Of a DNA stretch of 64,000 nt, positions 15,943 to 25,393 are shown in pieces. Source of the stretch: Subdoligranulum variabile (lineage in GTDB: Bacteria; Bacillota; Clostridia; Oscillospirales; Ruminococcaceae). The DNA lies in contig SFKI01000016.1 in the NCBI GenBank assembly GCA_004554775.1, forward strand, positions 1-64,000. The letters run 5' to 3'. The position numbers and the translations under genes are program-made. Position 1 is the stretch's first letter, and every line of letters starts with the position of its first letter. The notes under the pieces are model-generated. The model worked only from the letters and a program-made list of their open reading frames with translations. It did no database searches and was not told the origin of the DNA.

Positions 15943-16803
15943 TCAAACCGTATCGACAAAGGTCTTTTCCACCTTGCCGAAGAGCGAAATGCCCACACCC
16001 AGCAGCAGCACCGTCCATGCCAGCGAGACGACCCACATCAGCACCGATACCTCGCCGGAGTTGAAGCAGACCGCGCGGAAGCTTTCCATCGGGGCGGTCA
16101 TGGGGTTGGCGATCATCACGGCGCGCAGCAGCGGATTGGAGATCATCGACAGCGGGTAGACCACCGGCGTGCCGTACATCCACAGCTGCACGCCAAAGGT
16201 GACAACGACCATCAGGTCACGGTAGCGGGTAGTGACGCTGGACACGATGATGCCGCAGCCCAGGCCCAGCAGGCCCACTTGCAGCACGATGGGCAGCAGC
16301 AGCGGCATGGCCGCCCAGTTGGGGGCCACCTCACCGCGCGCCAGATAAAACAGCAACAGGCAGAAGAACATGACGAACTGCACCAGGAAGTTGATCAGCC
16401 CCGAAAGCATCGTGGAAATGGGCATTGCCAGCCGCGGGAAGTAGACCTTGCTGAAGATGTTGGAGTTGGTGGTAAAAGTGCCCGACACCTTGTTGATGCA
16501 GGAGGAGAAGAAGGTCCACACGGCCGTGCCTGCCAGATAGAAAAGCGGCTGCGGCACGCCGCCTGTGGACAGGTTGGCGATCGTGCCGAACATGACCGTG
16601 TACATAGCCATGGACAGCAACGGGTTAATTAAGATCCACGCCGGGCCCAGCACCGTCTGCTTGTACAGCACGGTAAAATCGCGCTTGACAAACAGCCAGA
16701 TCAGATCCTTATACCGCCACAGTTCGTCGAAATCCACACGGGTGCGGCCCCCGGCAGGGCCGTAATGCACATGGTACTGCTTTTTGGGTTGTGTTTGCTC
16801 CAT
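15943..16803 (-). CDS. Polysaccharide ABC exporter permease (Wzm/TagG type)
   Basis: A 286-residue ABC-2 permease with six predicted membrane segments, a long cytoplasmic N-terminus, and FTVLYKQTVLGPAWILINPL, the conserved amphipathic element of the Wzm/TagG family. It partners the ATPase downstream to move an undecaprenyl-linked glycan across the membrane. An AAGGAG site precedes the ATG. Its presence, and the absence of a Wzx/Wzy pair in the locus, suggests ABC-dependent export. Confidence 0.93.
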   Translation of the reverse strand: MEQTQPKKQYHVHYGPAGGRTRVDFDELWRYKDLIWLFVKRDFTVLYKQTVLGPAWILINPLLSMAMYTVMFGTIANLSTGGVPQPLFYLAGTAVWTFFSSCINKVSGTFTTNSNIFSKVYFPRLAMPISTMLSGLINFLVQFVMFFCLLLFYLARGEVAPNWAAMPLLLPIVLQVGLLGLGCGIIVSSVTTRYRDLMVVVTFGVQLWMYGTPVVYPLSMISNPLLRAVMIANPMTAPMESFRAVCFNSGEVSVLMWVVSLAWTVLLLGVGISLFGKVEKTFVDTV

Positions 16804-16815
16804 GAGTAAAGCTCC

Positions 16816-17784
16816 TTACGCTTTATGTTTCAAAAATGCCCGGTAGGCAGGCAGACTCAGCCGCAGCAGGGCGGCACGCAACAGCATACTGCGGTTGCCG
16901 GTCTGCCGGGCCAAAGCGCGGTAAGACGCCGCACAGGCTTTGCAGTCAGCACGGTAACGGGCCCGCTGCGCAGGGGTGGACAAATCAAAGCGTTCTTTTT
17001 CGGCCAGATTGGCAATGGCGTCATTCAGCAATCCCTCGGCCCGGAGGTAATCCCCCTTGGCTGCGAAGCAGGTTGTCCACTCCAGCAGGTATTCGCTGCG
17101 GTCCAGGTAGTTGCGCGGGTCACCCTGGGACATGATGCTGTTGGAATGCTGCCGGTGATGATACCCTTGGAACCCAAGACAGGCAATTTTTTTGCACTGG
17201 CCTACCGTATAGGGCAGTATAAACGTATCCTCGTACCGTTTGCCCGATGCAAAGCGCAGATCTTGGAAAATCTCCCGCTTATAAAGCTTGCTGCAAGCAA
17301 TGGCGTAATACGAACAGCGATCGTCCTGGGCAAAGAAATTTTGCCACAATTCTTCCTGCGTCAATACAGTATCCTGAAAAGTCGAAAAATCCGGCGTTTG
17401 CAGCGGGACGTCGTTTTCGTCCGTGCAAACTTCATTCACGATCACCATATCAGCATCTGTTTTTTCCTGTGCTTCCCATGCGCGCTGGATGGTATCCGGC
17501 TCGATCGTGTCATCGCTGTCTACGAAAAAGATAAACTTGCCCGTTGCAATATCCAGCCCGCTGTTGCGCGCAGCAGATTGCCCTTTGTTTTCTTCATGGA
17601 TAACCCGAATCCGACTGTCTCTTTTTGCCCACGCATCACACATTGCCGGGCAATTATCCGGACTGCCATCATCCACCAGAATGATTTCCATATTTGTATA
17701 TGTCTGTTTCACCACACTGTCTATACAGGCATCCAGATACGGTTCCACCTTGTATATAGGGATAATCACACTGATTTTAGGCAT
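16816..17784 (-). CDS. Family 2 glycosyltransferase
   Basis: A 322-residue GT-A enzyme, beginning MPKISVIIPIYKVEPYLDAC. Nucleotide-sugar motifs are EIILVDDGSPDNCP and the metal-binding KFIFFVDSDDTIEPD at about residue 90. The C-terminal part has no clear membrane helix, so it acts on the cytoplasmic face. ATG 17784 is preceded by AAAGGATCG. Its GC content looks a little lower than that of its neighbours, which may mean separate acquisition. Donor and acceptor sugars cannot be read from sequence. Confidence 0.9.
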   Translation of the reverse strand: MPKISVIIPIYKVEPYLDACIDSVVKQTYTNMEIILVDDGSPDNCPAMCDAWAKRDSRIRVIHEENKGQSAARNSGLDIATGKFIFFVDSDDTIEPDTIQRAWEAQEKTDADMVIVNEVCTDENDVPLQTPDFSTFQDTVLTQEELWQNFFAQDDRCSYYAIACSKLYKREIFQDLRFASGKRYEDTFILPYTVGQCKKIACLGFQGYHHRQHSNSIMSQGDPRNYLDRSEYLLEWTTCFAAKGDYLRAEGLLNDAIANLAEKERFDLSTPAQRARYRADCKACAASYRALARQTGNRSMLLRAALLRLSLPAYRAFLKHKA

Positions 17785-17806
17785 ACGCGATCCTTTCGTT
17801 AGGGGT

Positions 17807-18874
17807 TTATTTGGCGGCGGGCTGCTGTTCAAGCTTGACGCGGGCTTCTTCCAGCAGGGCGCGCACCTTGGGTTTCCAGATAAAATGGCGGAATACACGG
17901 GTCATAAAGAACCAGAACGGGTTCTCGATTTCGCACCAAAGCCGGGCCAGTGCGTTTTCGTTGGTATAGTTCACGATGCGGCGCACACGGCCTGCGTGGC
18001 AGGCACGGATGTTTTCCTGATAGTTCTGCGCTTCTTTTGCCAGCTGGGGATCTTTGCGGTTCCGGAACAGCTGTTCGTACTCAAACACAAAGCGAACCAG
18101 ACCGCTGCCAAAAAATCCCCTTGTTACGCGCTTTTGCTGGTACAGCATGGTAGCATTCAGGATATAATTCTGATACGGGCTTCGGCGATGGTAGGTGCTG
18201 CCCTCGACCTGGCGGTAGTTGAACATGCAGTCTGGCAGGTAGTAAATGCCGCCATAGGGCAAAAACTGGAACGTCAGCAGATTATCGTTAATCGGCACCC
18301 CGCTGGCGTAAGGGTCGATGCCCTGTAAGCCCAGGTTGCGGAACATTAAAGCATTGGTGTGGATGTAAAAAAAGCTCCAATACTCTTTGGCAGTCAGGCT
18401 GCACGCGCGGATGGGCTTTTCGATGGGCTTGGTTTTGCCCGTACTCTCCCAATAATAACAGCCGTTATGGCCGCAGGCTACGTACTGGTGGGCCGTGTCG
18501 GCATCCAGAATATCGGCCTGCTTTTGCAGCTTGTACGGGTCTGTGTAAAAGTCGTCGCCGTCCAGGTAGCAGACATAACTGCCCTTCGCCTCGCGGAACA
18601 AGCGGCCCCGGATGGCGTTCATCCGCCGGATGCGCGCCGTGGCCTCGTACTTGACGTTGGGGTCGCGGTCCATCACAAAAATACGCACGATATCGGGATA
18701 TTTTTCTTCCCACACACGCAGCTTTGCTACCGTATCATCCGAGGAACCGTCGTCCGCGCAGATCACCTCAAACGGGAAGTTGGTTTTCTGCGCCAGCACG
18801 GTCTCCATGGTTTTGTCCACATAGGGGGCCAGGTTATAAAACGAGATCAGGACGCTGACCTTGGGTTGTGCCAT
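17807..18874 (-). CDS. Family 2 glycosyltransferase
   Basis: A 355-residue GT-A enzyme (PKVSVLISFYNLAPYVDKTM; FEVICADDGSSDDTVAKL; YVCYLDGDDFYTDPYKL as the DxD motif). The C-terminal 130 residues are basic and helical. It has an AGGAGG site and is the fourth gene from the end of the operon. Specific sugar unknown. Confidence 0.9.
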   Translation of the reverse strand: MAQPKVSVLISFYNLAPYVDKTMETVLAQKTNFPFEVICADDGSSDDTVAKLRVWEEKYPDIVRIFVMDRDPNVKYEATARIRRMNAIRGRLFREAKGSYVCYLDGDDFYTDPYKLQKQADILDADTAHQYVACGHNGCYYWESTGKTKPIEKPIRACSLTAKEYWSFFYIHTNALMFRNLGLQGIDPYASGVPINDNLLTFQFLPYGGIYYLPDCMFNYRQVEGSTYHRRSPYQNYILNATMLYQQKRVTRGFFGSGLVRFVFEYEQLFRNRKDPQLAKEAQNYQENIRACHAGRVRRIVNYTNENALARLWCEIENPFWFFMTRVFRHFIWKPKVRALLEEARVKLEQQPAAK

Positions 18875-18889
18875 GCGGTTTCCTCCTGT

Positions 18890-19882
18890 TTAAAAATCCT
18901 TTGCAAAGCTCAAATTCAGGGCATGGCGGCTGCCGTACCCCTCTTTGCTTTCCACCAGGCCAAAGTTCAGCACTTTGCCGTTATCTTCGGTCGAAATGCC
19001 GAAGGACAGTGCCTTACAGCCTTTGGCTGCAGCAGCGCAAAGCACCTGATAATACAGATACGCCGCCGGGCTGTACTTGCGGATGCTCAGGTCCGCCGAA
19101 AGGTACTGGGTATGAACGACATTAGCCTGCTCGAAGTAGAAAGTCATACCGCCGGCCACCATGCGTTCCCCCTCAAACACGCCGTAAAACTCGGCAATTT
19201 CAGGCAGGCGGCTGGACTTGAACTCCCACAATTCGGCAGCGGTATGCACCGGCTGGACACCGTACTTTTCCAGGTTTTGGGCCAGCAGACCATGGAACGT
19301 CTCAATTTCCTTTTGGGTCTCCAGCCCACGGAACGTCAGGTCATGCTTCATAGCCTTGCGGACGTTCTGGCGCTTATCCTGCCGGAACGACGCCAGGATA
19401 TCCTCTGCCGATTTACCCGCCAGCGAGACCCAGGTGTTCAACTCGGTAAACTGGGTATAGCCCAAATAGGTAAAGGCGTAGAGCAGGGTCTGGTTTTCTT
19501 CCTTTTCCAGCAGACCTACGGTTGGGCGGAAGATAGCCGCCTCGTAATGCGCTGCCACATAGGCATCAACAGCCTGCAAAATGCCCACACTTCTAGCGGC
19601 GGTGTTGTACGCCTCCCGCAAGACCGGGCCGCCGTAGGTACTGCCCGGATGCGAAACAAAGGTGCGCTTTCCATCCCGCTGCTGCACGGCAGCAGGCACG
19701 ACCGCCACGATGGCATCGTGCTCGTTGGTGACCACCAGCGAAGCATCCTCAAACCGCCCTGCCGGGTGGTAGTTTAAAAAGTTGCGGGTCTGCAAAAAAG
19801 TACCGTTGCCGCTTTCCTGCATCACAAAGCGATCCCAGGCAGCTTCCTGGTCCGCGGTATAGGGCTGCACTGTCCACTGCAT
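18890..19882 (-). CDS. FemAB-like acyltransferase (GNAT fold)
   Basis: A 330-residue protein of the FemAB/BioF2-like acetyltransferase group. It starts MQWTVQPYTADQEAAWDRFV and carries NGTFLQTRNFLNYHP, VAVVPAAVQQRDGKRTFVSH and LSFGISTEDNGKVLNFGLVE, the typical end of these proteins. Relatives add amino acids or acyl groups to cell-wall precursors or surface sugars. In a locus with an FdtA/DegT pair it could acylate the amino sugar, although FdtC-type acetylases belong to another fold. The start lies 3 bases beyond the preceding stop. Confidence 0.8.
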   Translation of the reverse strand: MQWTVQPYTADQEAAWDRFVMQESGNGTFLQTRNFLNYHPAGRFEDASLVVTNEHDAIVAVVPAAVQQRDGKRTFVSHPGSTYGGPVLREAYNTAARSVGILQAVDAYVAAHYEAAIFRPTVGLLEKEENQTLLYAFTYLGYTQFTELNTWVSLAGKSAEDILASFRQDKRQNVRKAMKHDLTFRGLETQKEIETFHGLLAQNLEKYGVQPVHTAAELWEFKSSRLPEIAEFYGVFEGERMVAGGMTFYFEQANVVHTQYLSADLSIRKYSPAAYLYYQVLCAAAAKGCKALSFGISTEDNGKVLNFGLVESKEGYGSRHALNLSFAKDF

Positions 19883-19885
19883 TGT

Positions 19886-20299
19886 TTAGTCCAGATCCTT
19901 TCCTTTGATTGCATTCAAAAATTCATCATAATCGCGGATGTAATCCTCCGCCTCATAAAAGGAATCTGCCGCCACGCACAGCACAGAGTTATCCTGTTCC
20001 CAGAACATTTCACGCCACATATAGTGCTCTACTACCAGCCCGATCGTCGGGTCATCCAGCATCACATCGGTTTTTTCGCGGCCATTGTCCAGGCGGATGC
20101 GGATCTTACCGTAAGGGCACCACAGGACCTGGCGCAGCTTTTTGTGGGCGTGGCCGCCGCGCTGGACACCTGCGGGGACATCGTGGATGTAGTAGATGCG
20201 CTTGATGGCAAAGGGGACATCGTGCTCGGCCTCAAAGACCGAGAGGGTGCCCATGCCCTCGGCGGTGACGCTTTTCATGCGGATCGTTTGAATAATCAT
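19886..20299 (-). CDS. FdtA/QdtA-like dTDP-4-oxo-6-deoxyhexose 3,4-ketoisomerase
   Basis: A 137-residue cupin, the normal length for FdtA/QdtA. It keeps RIYYIHDVPAGVQRGGHAHK (residues 34-53), with the conserved His pair of the family, and the final DYIRDYDEFL. These enzymes shift the keto group of dTDP-4-keto-6-deoxyglucose to C3, before a DegT aminotransferase adds nitrogen. That aminotransferase is encoded in the same operon at 23777-24892, which supports a 3-amino-3,6-dideoxyhexose in the glycan. Confidence 0.85.
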   Translation of the reverse strand: MIIQTIRMKSVTAEGMGTLSVFEAEHDVPFAIKRIYYIHDVPAGVQRGGHAHKKLRQVLWCPYGKIRIRLDNGREKTDVMLDDPTIGLVVEHYMWREMFWEQDNSVLCVAADSFYEAEDYIRDYDEFLNAIKGKDLD

Positions 20300-20326
20300 C
20301 GTTGTATCTGCCTTTCTTGTGGCATG

Positions 20327-21874
20327 TTAATCGGACAGTTTGACAACAGCCGCGCCATCCACCATGGCAATGCAGCCGCTGGCGGGGTAGCTGGGCATGG
20401 CCTGCACAGCTGGATTTTCGGCCCAGGCGTCCAGCTCGGCCTGAGTGTTTACGACCCTGGCACCGCTGCCCATGATGTTGGCAAACCACCATTTGATGGT
20501 GCCGTCGTAGGTGATAGCCGAGCCGGAAAGCCCGGTGTCGCCCTCCTCATACTGGCGCAGCAGGTCGTTGTGGTAGGTGAAGTTTGAGTCGGTAAAGTCG
20601 CCCGAGAACACCACGGGGGTCTCCCCCTCCACATAGCCGGGCAGGTCTTGCACTTTGGCCATGATGGTATACACCTGGCCGCGTGTGTTCTCGTAGACCA
20701 GCTTGCGGTAGGTGTAGGCACCGTTGGCGTAGATCACATTTTCCAGCGTGAGGAACGCGCACAGCACACAGGCCAGCCAGGCGGCACTGCGCGGGGCGGT
20801 GTCCGTTTCGGTCAGCAGCAGCACCAGCGCATACACCAGGTACACCGGGTAGAGCATCAGCAGCGTGGGGGCCTGCTCGGACAGCAGGAAAACCACATTC
20901 AGCCCCAGCGGCAGAAGCACCAGCAGAATGGCCGTCTGCGCCAAAACGCGGCGCGGTTTGCAGCGCAAAGCCAACACCAGGCAGGCCAGCGCCAGCAGCA
21001 AGCAGAGGGCCGTTGCCAGCCGCATGCCGCGGTTATTCCAGACATCGTAGCCCAACAGTGTGGTAAACACCTGTTTATAGGCCCCCGGCAGACGGGAAAG
21101 CCAGACCGCTGGGCCACTGCGGCCCATCTGCTGCAAGCCATTGTAGCTGTCGATGAGTTCGAGGTGCTTGTAAGCCAGCACAGCTTTCATCGACACAGCG
21201 TAGAGTACACCGCCCAGCAGCAAAGCCGCTACGGAGATAAAGCCCCGGCGCAGGTAGTCGGCCCAGGGCAGGTCACGGGTCAGGCAGTCACGCAGCAGGC
21301 AGAGCAGAAACAGGCCGATGGCAAACTCAATATACCCCTGATACAGTCCCATGGACAGGCAGAGACACCCGCCGCAGAGCACCACCCCAAGCCAGGGACG
21401 GCGGCAGCAACGCACGGCGTAAACACCCAGGAATGCCAGGAACATGGCGCAGGTGAAGGGATCACTTTTATCGTTGTAGGTAGCGTTCAGCAGGGTGATG
21501 CTGATGGCCGTGCCAAGCACCGCCGCAAAAGCCATGGTTGCCTTACGGCGCAGCTTCAGCATGTCGGAGACAAGATACACCGACAGTGCCGTCCACAGCA
21601 CGCTGAACATGCCGGTAAGCCAGGGCATGCTGATTTTGCCACGCAAAAAGCGGTAATACGGCAGCTGCACCCAACGCCCCAGTTGCAGCATAACAACATC
21701 GGCGTCGAAAAACAAGATCGTGCCGTCATGGCTGGGGAATAAATTAAACCAGGCAAAGCCGTGGGCAAGCAGCATGCACAGGGCCGTGGCCGCAAAGCAG
21801 AGCTTCAGCCGGGGCCAGTCAAAGGCCTTGACCCGGCGCAGCAGGGCATCTTCCCCGCGCTGCAAAGTTGTCAT
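20327..21874 (-). CDS. GtrII-like membrane glucosyltransferase
   Basis: A 515-residue protein with about ten membrane helices. The first periplasmic loop has FNLFPSHDGTILFFDADVVM and QLGRWVQLPYYRFLRGK, the pattern of the glucosyl transferase GtrII family (PF14264 by recollection). A soluble C-terminal domain of about 120 residues follows. GtrII proteins add a side-branch hexose to a polysaccharide on the outer side of the membrane from a lipid-linked donor. Its start codon overlaps the stop of the upstream glycosyltransferase by 4 bases, so the two are coupled. Confidence 0.82.
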   Translation of the reverse strand: MTTLQRGEDALLRRVKAFDWPRLKLCFAATALCMLLAHGFAWFNLFPSHDGTILFFDADVVMLQLGRWVQLPYYRFLRGKISMPWLTGMFSVLWTALSVYLVSDMLKLRRKATMAFAAVLGTAISITLLNATYNDKSDPFTCAMFLAFLGVYAVRCCRRPWLGVVLCGGCLCLSMGLYQGYIEFAIGLFLLCLLRDCLTRDLPWADYLRRGFISVAALLLGGVLYAVSMKAVLAYKHLELIDSYNGLQQMGRSGPAVWLSRLPGAYKQVFTTLLGYDVWNNRGMRLATALCLLLALACLVLALRCKPRRVLAQTAILLVLLPLGLNVVFLLSEQAPTLLMLYPVYLVYALVLLLTETDTAPRSAAWLACVLCAFLTLENVIYANGAYTYRKLVYENTRGQVYTIMAKVQDLPGYVEGETPVVFSGDFTDSNFTYHNDLLRQYEEGDTGLSGSAITYDGTIKWWFANIMGSGARVVNTQAELDAWAENPAVQAMPSYPASGCIAMVDGAAVVKLSD

Positions 21875-22836
21875 GCGTGTGTTTCCTCCTCGGCATAGGC
21901 GTAGATTTTTTTCAGTTCGGCAAGGTCGCCGTTGACGGGCGGCTGCCAGCTGCGCTGCGCCTTTTTAAAAGCACAGTTCTGCGGCACCACCAGCCGCCCC
22001 ACCAGCCCGCGCACCAGGCGGGACTTGCGGCGGTCGTTGTGGTAATACTCCCAGGCAAGGCGCACCAGGCGGTCATTGGGATAGAGTTCGCGCAGCAGGG
22101 TAAGCATGGCGCGCCAGTCGCGCAGCATACGGGCTTCGCTGGCGGCAGTCTTATCCGTAGAAACGCCCGTACCCATCTCGTACCAGGTAATAAGGCGGTC
22201 ATAGTGGGCGATGGGAATTTTTTCCACTGTGAACAGCCGGGCCGAGAAATCCTCGGCCAGCAGCACCCGATCCTGCATTTTCGTCAGGGTGTTTTCGAGT
22301 AGTTCCCGCTCATAAAACAACGCTGCACCGCAGATGCCGTCGTCATACAACAACATATTGCGCTTGGCTCGCGCAGCGTCATAGCGGCCCGGCTGGTAGG
22401 GCGCTTTGTCAAAAGGGGTATCCCCCGGCAGTTGGCAGGGGGTGCCTGCCCTTTCGCAATAGGCAGCCAGCCCGCCAAAGCCCACGCGGGGTTCATCGCG
22501 TTGCAAAGTTTCCAGCAACCAACGCAGGGTATCCACATCGTACAGGTAGTCCCCCGGCGAGGGGGCAAACACCCAGCGGCCGGTCGATCTGCGCAGACCA
22601 CCCAGCAGATTTTTCACTGTACCGCCGTTTTTTTCTGCTTTTACAAAAGCAGCCGGATGGATGCCGTGGGCTTCCAGATAGGCTTTTGTTTCCGCAAAAT
22701 AATCCTGCTCGGACCCATCATCCGCCACAACGACTTCAAAATCCCGCGTTGTCTGCATGGCGAGAGATGCCAGCGTGCGGCGCAGGGCGGCAAAGTCCGG
22801 GCGGTATTGCAGTATGATCACCGTCAGCAGCGGCAT
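21871..22836 (-). CDS. Family 2 glycosyltransferase
   Basis: A 321-residue GT-A enzyme: LTVIILQYRPDFAALRRTL, FEVVVADDGSEQDYFAET, and RWVFAPSPGDYLYDVDTLRW in the place of the usual DxD loop. Here the acidic pair is weak (SPGDYLYDVD), so metal binding may differ. GAGGGAAC precedes the ATG. It is translationally coupled to the GtrII-like gene. Confidence 0.85.
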   Translation of the reverse strand: MPLLTVIILQYRPDFAALRRTLASLAMQTTRDFEVVVADDGSEQDYFAETKAYLEAHGIHPAAFVKAEKNGGTVKNLLGGLRRSTGRWVFAPSPGDYLYDVDTLRWLLETLQRDEPRVGFGGLAAYCERAGTPCQLPGDTPFDKAPYQPGRYDAARAKRNMLLYDDGICGAALFYERELLENTLTKMQDRVLLAEDFSARLFTVEKIPIAHYDRLITWYEMGTGVSTDKTAASEARMLRDWRAMLTLLRELYPNDRLVRLAWEYYHNDRRKSRLVRGLVGRLVVPQNCAFKKAQRSWQPPVNGDLAELKKIYAYAEEETHA

Positions 22837-22886
22837 GGCTGTTCCCTCGCTTTACTTTCTAAATTTGGCGTATTAGCGGCAAAAGG

Positions 22887-23774
22887 TCAAGTCTCCATCC
22901 GCCCCATCTTGCCGTGCCAGAAGTCCACCGCACCGCGGTAGGCACCGTAGCTGCGGCCTTTTTTGCGGCCAAGCGCCTTGGTCAAGGCATAGCGGGCCGC
23001 GCCGGTAAGCAGGGGTAGCGCGGTCTTACATTTGGCGTAGGCACGGCTTTTTCCCTTGCAGGTCAGATACAGCGTGTTGCGGGTGATGTAGTACACCGAC
23101 AGCATGCCCCCTGCGCTGCCGCCCGCCTTGTGCCAGAGTCTGGCATCGGGCAAAAACCACAGCGGCACGCCCGCCTGGGCCAGACGGATGCAGTAATCCA
23201 CATCCTCACAGTACATAAACAGCGTTTCATCGAGATATCCAACGCGTTCGATCACGCTGCGCGGCAGCAAAACGCAGCAGAACGTGATAAAGCTCACCTG
23301 CTGTTTTTCGCCAAAGGCGGGGCCATCCTTGGCGTGGCCGCCCAGATGTTTGACCTTGCCGGTGGCAGGATCCAGCGTACCGCCCGCGAACCAGATCGCA
23401 TCCGGCGGATCCATAAACAGCATTTTGGGGCAGCTGACGGCACCGTCCGGGGTCTCGCGCAGCAGGGTCTCCAGCATATCCGGGGCAACGGCGGTGTCAT
23501 TGTTCAAAAGCAGCACAAAGTCGCAGCCATCGGCCAGCGCGCGGCGTATGCCGACGTTGTTGACGGCAGCAAACCCCAGATTTTGCTGCTGGGGCAAAAA
23601 CACCGTATTGGCGGGCAGTTTATCCCGCAGCTGCGCGACGGAGTCATTGGGCGAAGCATCGTCCAGCAGGATAATTTCAAAGTCTGTAAACGTCTGCTTT
23701 TGCAGACTGTCCAGGCAAACCAGCGTATCCTGCCAGCCGTTGTAGTTGGAGATCACGATTCCTACCTTGGGCAT
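22887..23774 (-). CDS. Family 2 glycosyltransferase, rhamnosyltransferase-like
   Basis: A 295-residue enzyme (KVGIVISNYNGWQDTLVCL; EIILLDDASPNDSV; CDFVLLLNNDTAVAPDML; LFMYCEDVDYCIRLAQAG). The NNDT and CEDVDYC motifs are those of the WbbL/RfbF rhamnosyltransferase-like branch. The ATG at 23774 is 5 bases after AAGGAG and 2 bases after the aminotransferase stop. A basic C-terminus (ALGRKKGRSYG) suggests contact with the membrane. Confidence 0.9.
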   Translation of the reverse strand: MPKVGIVISNYNGWQDTLVCLDSLQKQTFTDFEIILLDDASPNDSVAQLRDKLPANTVFLPQQQNLGFAAVNNVGIRRALADGCDFVLLLNNDTAVAPDMLETLLRETPDGAVSCPKMLFMDPPDAIWFAGGTLDPATGKVKHLGGHAKDGPAFGEKQQVSFITFCCVLLPRSVIERVGYLDETLFMYCEDVDYCIRLAQAGVPLWFLPDARLWHKAGGSAGGMLSVYYITRNTLYLTCKGKSRAYAKCKTALPLLTGAARYALTKALGRKKGRSYGAYRGAVDFWHGKMGRMET

Positions 23775-23776
23775 GG

Positions 23777-24892
23777 TCACTCCTTAAAGCTGTTGACGGC
23801 GTCGATGACGGCGGTGATCTGTTCGTCGGTCATGCCGTAGTACATGGGCAGGCTCAGCTCGGTGGCGGAGATCTCTTCGGCCAGCGGCAGCGCACCGGCG
23901 GGGATGCCCAGTTCTTTGTACGCGCCCTGCAAATGAATGGGCGTGGGGTAGTGTTTGTTGGTGCCGATGCCCTGCGCGTTGAGGTGTTTTTCCAGTGCAT
24001 CGCGGTTTTTGCAGCGCACGGCAAAGATGTGGAACACATGCTCGCAGCCCGGCATCACGGTGGGCAGGGTCACGGCGGGGTTGGTGATCCCGGCAAAATA
24101 GCGCGCAGCAATAGCGCGGCGCTGGGCGTTCATCGCGTCCAGATGGGGCAGCTTGGCGGCCAGGAACGCGGCCTGCATCTCGTCCAGGCGGGAGTTCTGG
24201 CCCTTATAAATGTGATGGTACTTGTAATCGCTGCCGTAGTTGCCCAGGGCGCGGATCTGCTCGGCCAGGGCGGGGTCGTTGGTGGTCACACAGCCGGCGT
24301 CGCCCAGAGCGCCCAGGTTTTTGCCGGGGTAAAAGCTGAACCCGGCGGCATCGCCCAGGCTGCCCGCGCGGCGGCCCTTGTAGGTAGCGCCGTGGGCCTG
24401 CGCAGCATCCTCGACGACCTTTAAGCCGTGGGCATGGGCGATTGCAAGGATCGGGTCCATATCGGCACACTGGCCGTAGAGGTGCACGGCCATGATGGCT
24501 TTGGTTTTCTCGGTGATGGCCGCTTCGATGCGGGCGGGGTCGATGTTATAGCTGGCCAGCAGCGGTTCGACAAACACCGGCGTTGCCCCGGCGTAGGAGA
24601 TGGCCAGCACGGTGGCAATAAAAGTGTTGGACGGCACGATGACCTCGTCCCCGGGGCCGATGCCCAGCGCCTTTAAAATAAGTACCAGGGCATCCAGGCC
24701 GTTGCCGCAGCCGACGCAGTATTTGGCGCCGCAGTAATCGGCAAACGCGGCCTCAAAGGCGGCATCCTCTTTGCCCTCGATATACCAGCTGTTGTCCAGC
24801 ACGCGGGCAAAGGCAGCGCGCAGGTCGGCATCCAACTCCCGCTCCATGGGGCGGAAGGAAACAAAAGGCACGGTAATCGGCTGTGCAGCCAT
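23777..24892 (-). CDS. DegT/DnrJ/EryC1/StrS sugar aminotransferase (FdtB-like)
   Basis: A 371-residue PLP enzyme. The cofactor lysine is Lys191 in FSFYPGKNLGALGDAG; EDAAQAHGA (about 161-169) binds the ring, and VGCGNGLDAL and VIVPSNTFIATV are family motifs. It transaminates a keto sugar-nucleotide; with the FdtA-like gene, dTDP-3-amino-3,6-dideoxyhexose is the likely product. ATG 24892 is used because GAGGCG lies about 9 bases upstream; a GTG at 24907 overlaps that site. First gene of the long polysaccharide operon. Confidence 0.92.
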   Translation of the reverse strand: MAAQPITVPFVSFRPMERELDADLRAAFARVLDNSWYIEGKEDAAFEAAFADYCGAKYCVGCGNGLDALVLILKALGIGPGDEVIVPSNTFIATVLAISYAGATPVFVEPLLASYNIDPARIEAAITEKTKAIMAVHLYGQCADMDPILAIAHAHGLKVVEDAAQAHGATYKGRRAGSLGDAAGFSFYPGKNLGALGDAGCVTTNDPALAEQIRALGNYGSDYKYHHIYKGQNSRLDEMQAAFLAAKLPHLDAMNAQRRAIAARYFAGITNPAVTLPTVMPGCEHVFHIFAVRCKNRDALEKHLNAQGIGTNKHYPTPIHLQGAYKELGIPAGALPLAEEISATELSLPMYYGMTDEQITAVIDAVNSFKE

Positions 24893-24925
24893 AATAAAAC
24901 GCCTCACTTCGTCAAATTTATAGTA

Positions 24926-24996
24926 CAGCGCCCGGCAAAGGGCGCACAGAACCTACTATATCGTCTTATTATACAACGAAATACGGTTTTTCGCAA
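24926..24996 (-). promoter_or_regulatory. Promoter of the polysaccharide operon with leader hairpin
   Basis: On the minus strand TTGCGA (24991-24996), 17 bases, TATAAT (24968-24973). The leader contains GCGCCC...GGGCGC (24928-24945). This would transcribe degT through the exporter ATPase, about 10 kb. Confidence 0.75.
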
Positions 24997-24997
24997 C

Positions 24998-25032
24998 TAA
25001 AAAAAGGCTTCCCGGCAGTGGGAAGCCTTTGG
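24998..25032 (-). terminator. Terminator of the DUF1540 gene
   Basis: AAAGGCTTCCC-ACTGCC-GGGAAGCCTTT followed by TTTT on the minus strand, immediately after the stop codon and abutting the -35 box of the next operon. Confidence 0.88.
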
Positions 25033-25039
25033 CATGTGG

Positions 25040-25336
25040 TCAGCGCGGGGCGCGGGTAGCGCAGGCAGGGCCGCAGCTGCACGTGTCCACGCTGACATGG
25101 CTGGCGCAGCAGCAGTGCCCCTGCTGATGGCGGCAGCCGCGGTCGTCGCAGGCGATCTCGGTCTCGGGGCTTGCGGGCTGGTTGTCGGTGGCAACGTTCC
25201 CGTAGCCTTCGCTGTTGCGGTAGCTGCTGCACACGGCGTCAGTCTCGCCGGTGTGGCGGACCTGAATGTCGTTCAGACAGCAGCAGCCGGCCTTGTTGTG
25301 GCAGCAATCATACTGTGCGCAATCCAGATAAGACAT
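25040..25336 (-). CDS. Cysteine-rich DUF1540 protein, two repeats
   Basis: A 98-residue protein with two Cys-rich DUF1540-type units: CAQYDCCHNKAGCCCLNDIQV near the N-terminus, and CDDRGCRHQQGHCCCASHVSV near the C-terminus, each with the C-x4-C...C-x-C arrangement expected of a metal site. ATG 25336 has GGAGGTG upstream. Such proteins are common in spore-forming clostridia and relatives; their role is unknown, with metal binding the only likely property. It has its own terminator. Confidence 0.88.
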   Translation of the reverse strand: MSYLDCAQYDCCHNKAGCCCLNDIQVRHTGETDAVCSSYRNSEGYGNVATDNQPASPETEIACDDRGCRHQQGHCCCASHVSVDTCSCGPACATRAPR

Positions 25337-25393
25337 ACAAAACACCTCCGTCCGTAGTATGCCCGGCGTACGGGGGTGGTATGCGTTTAAAGA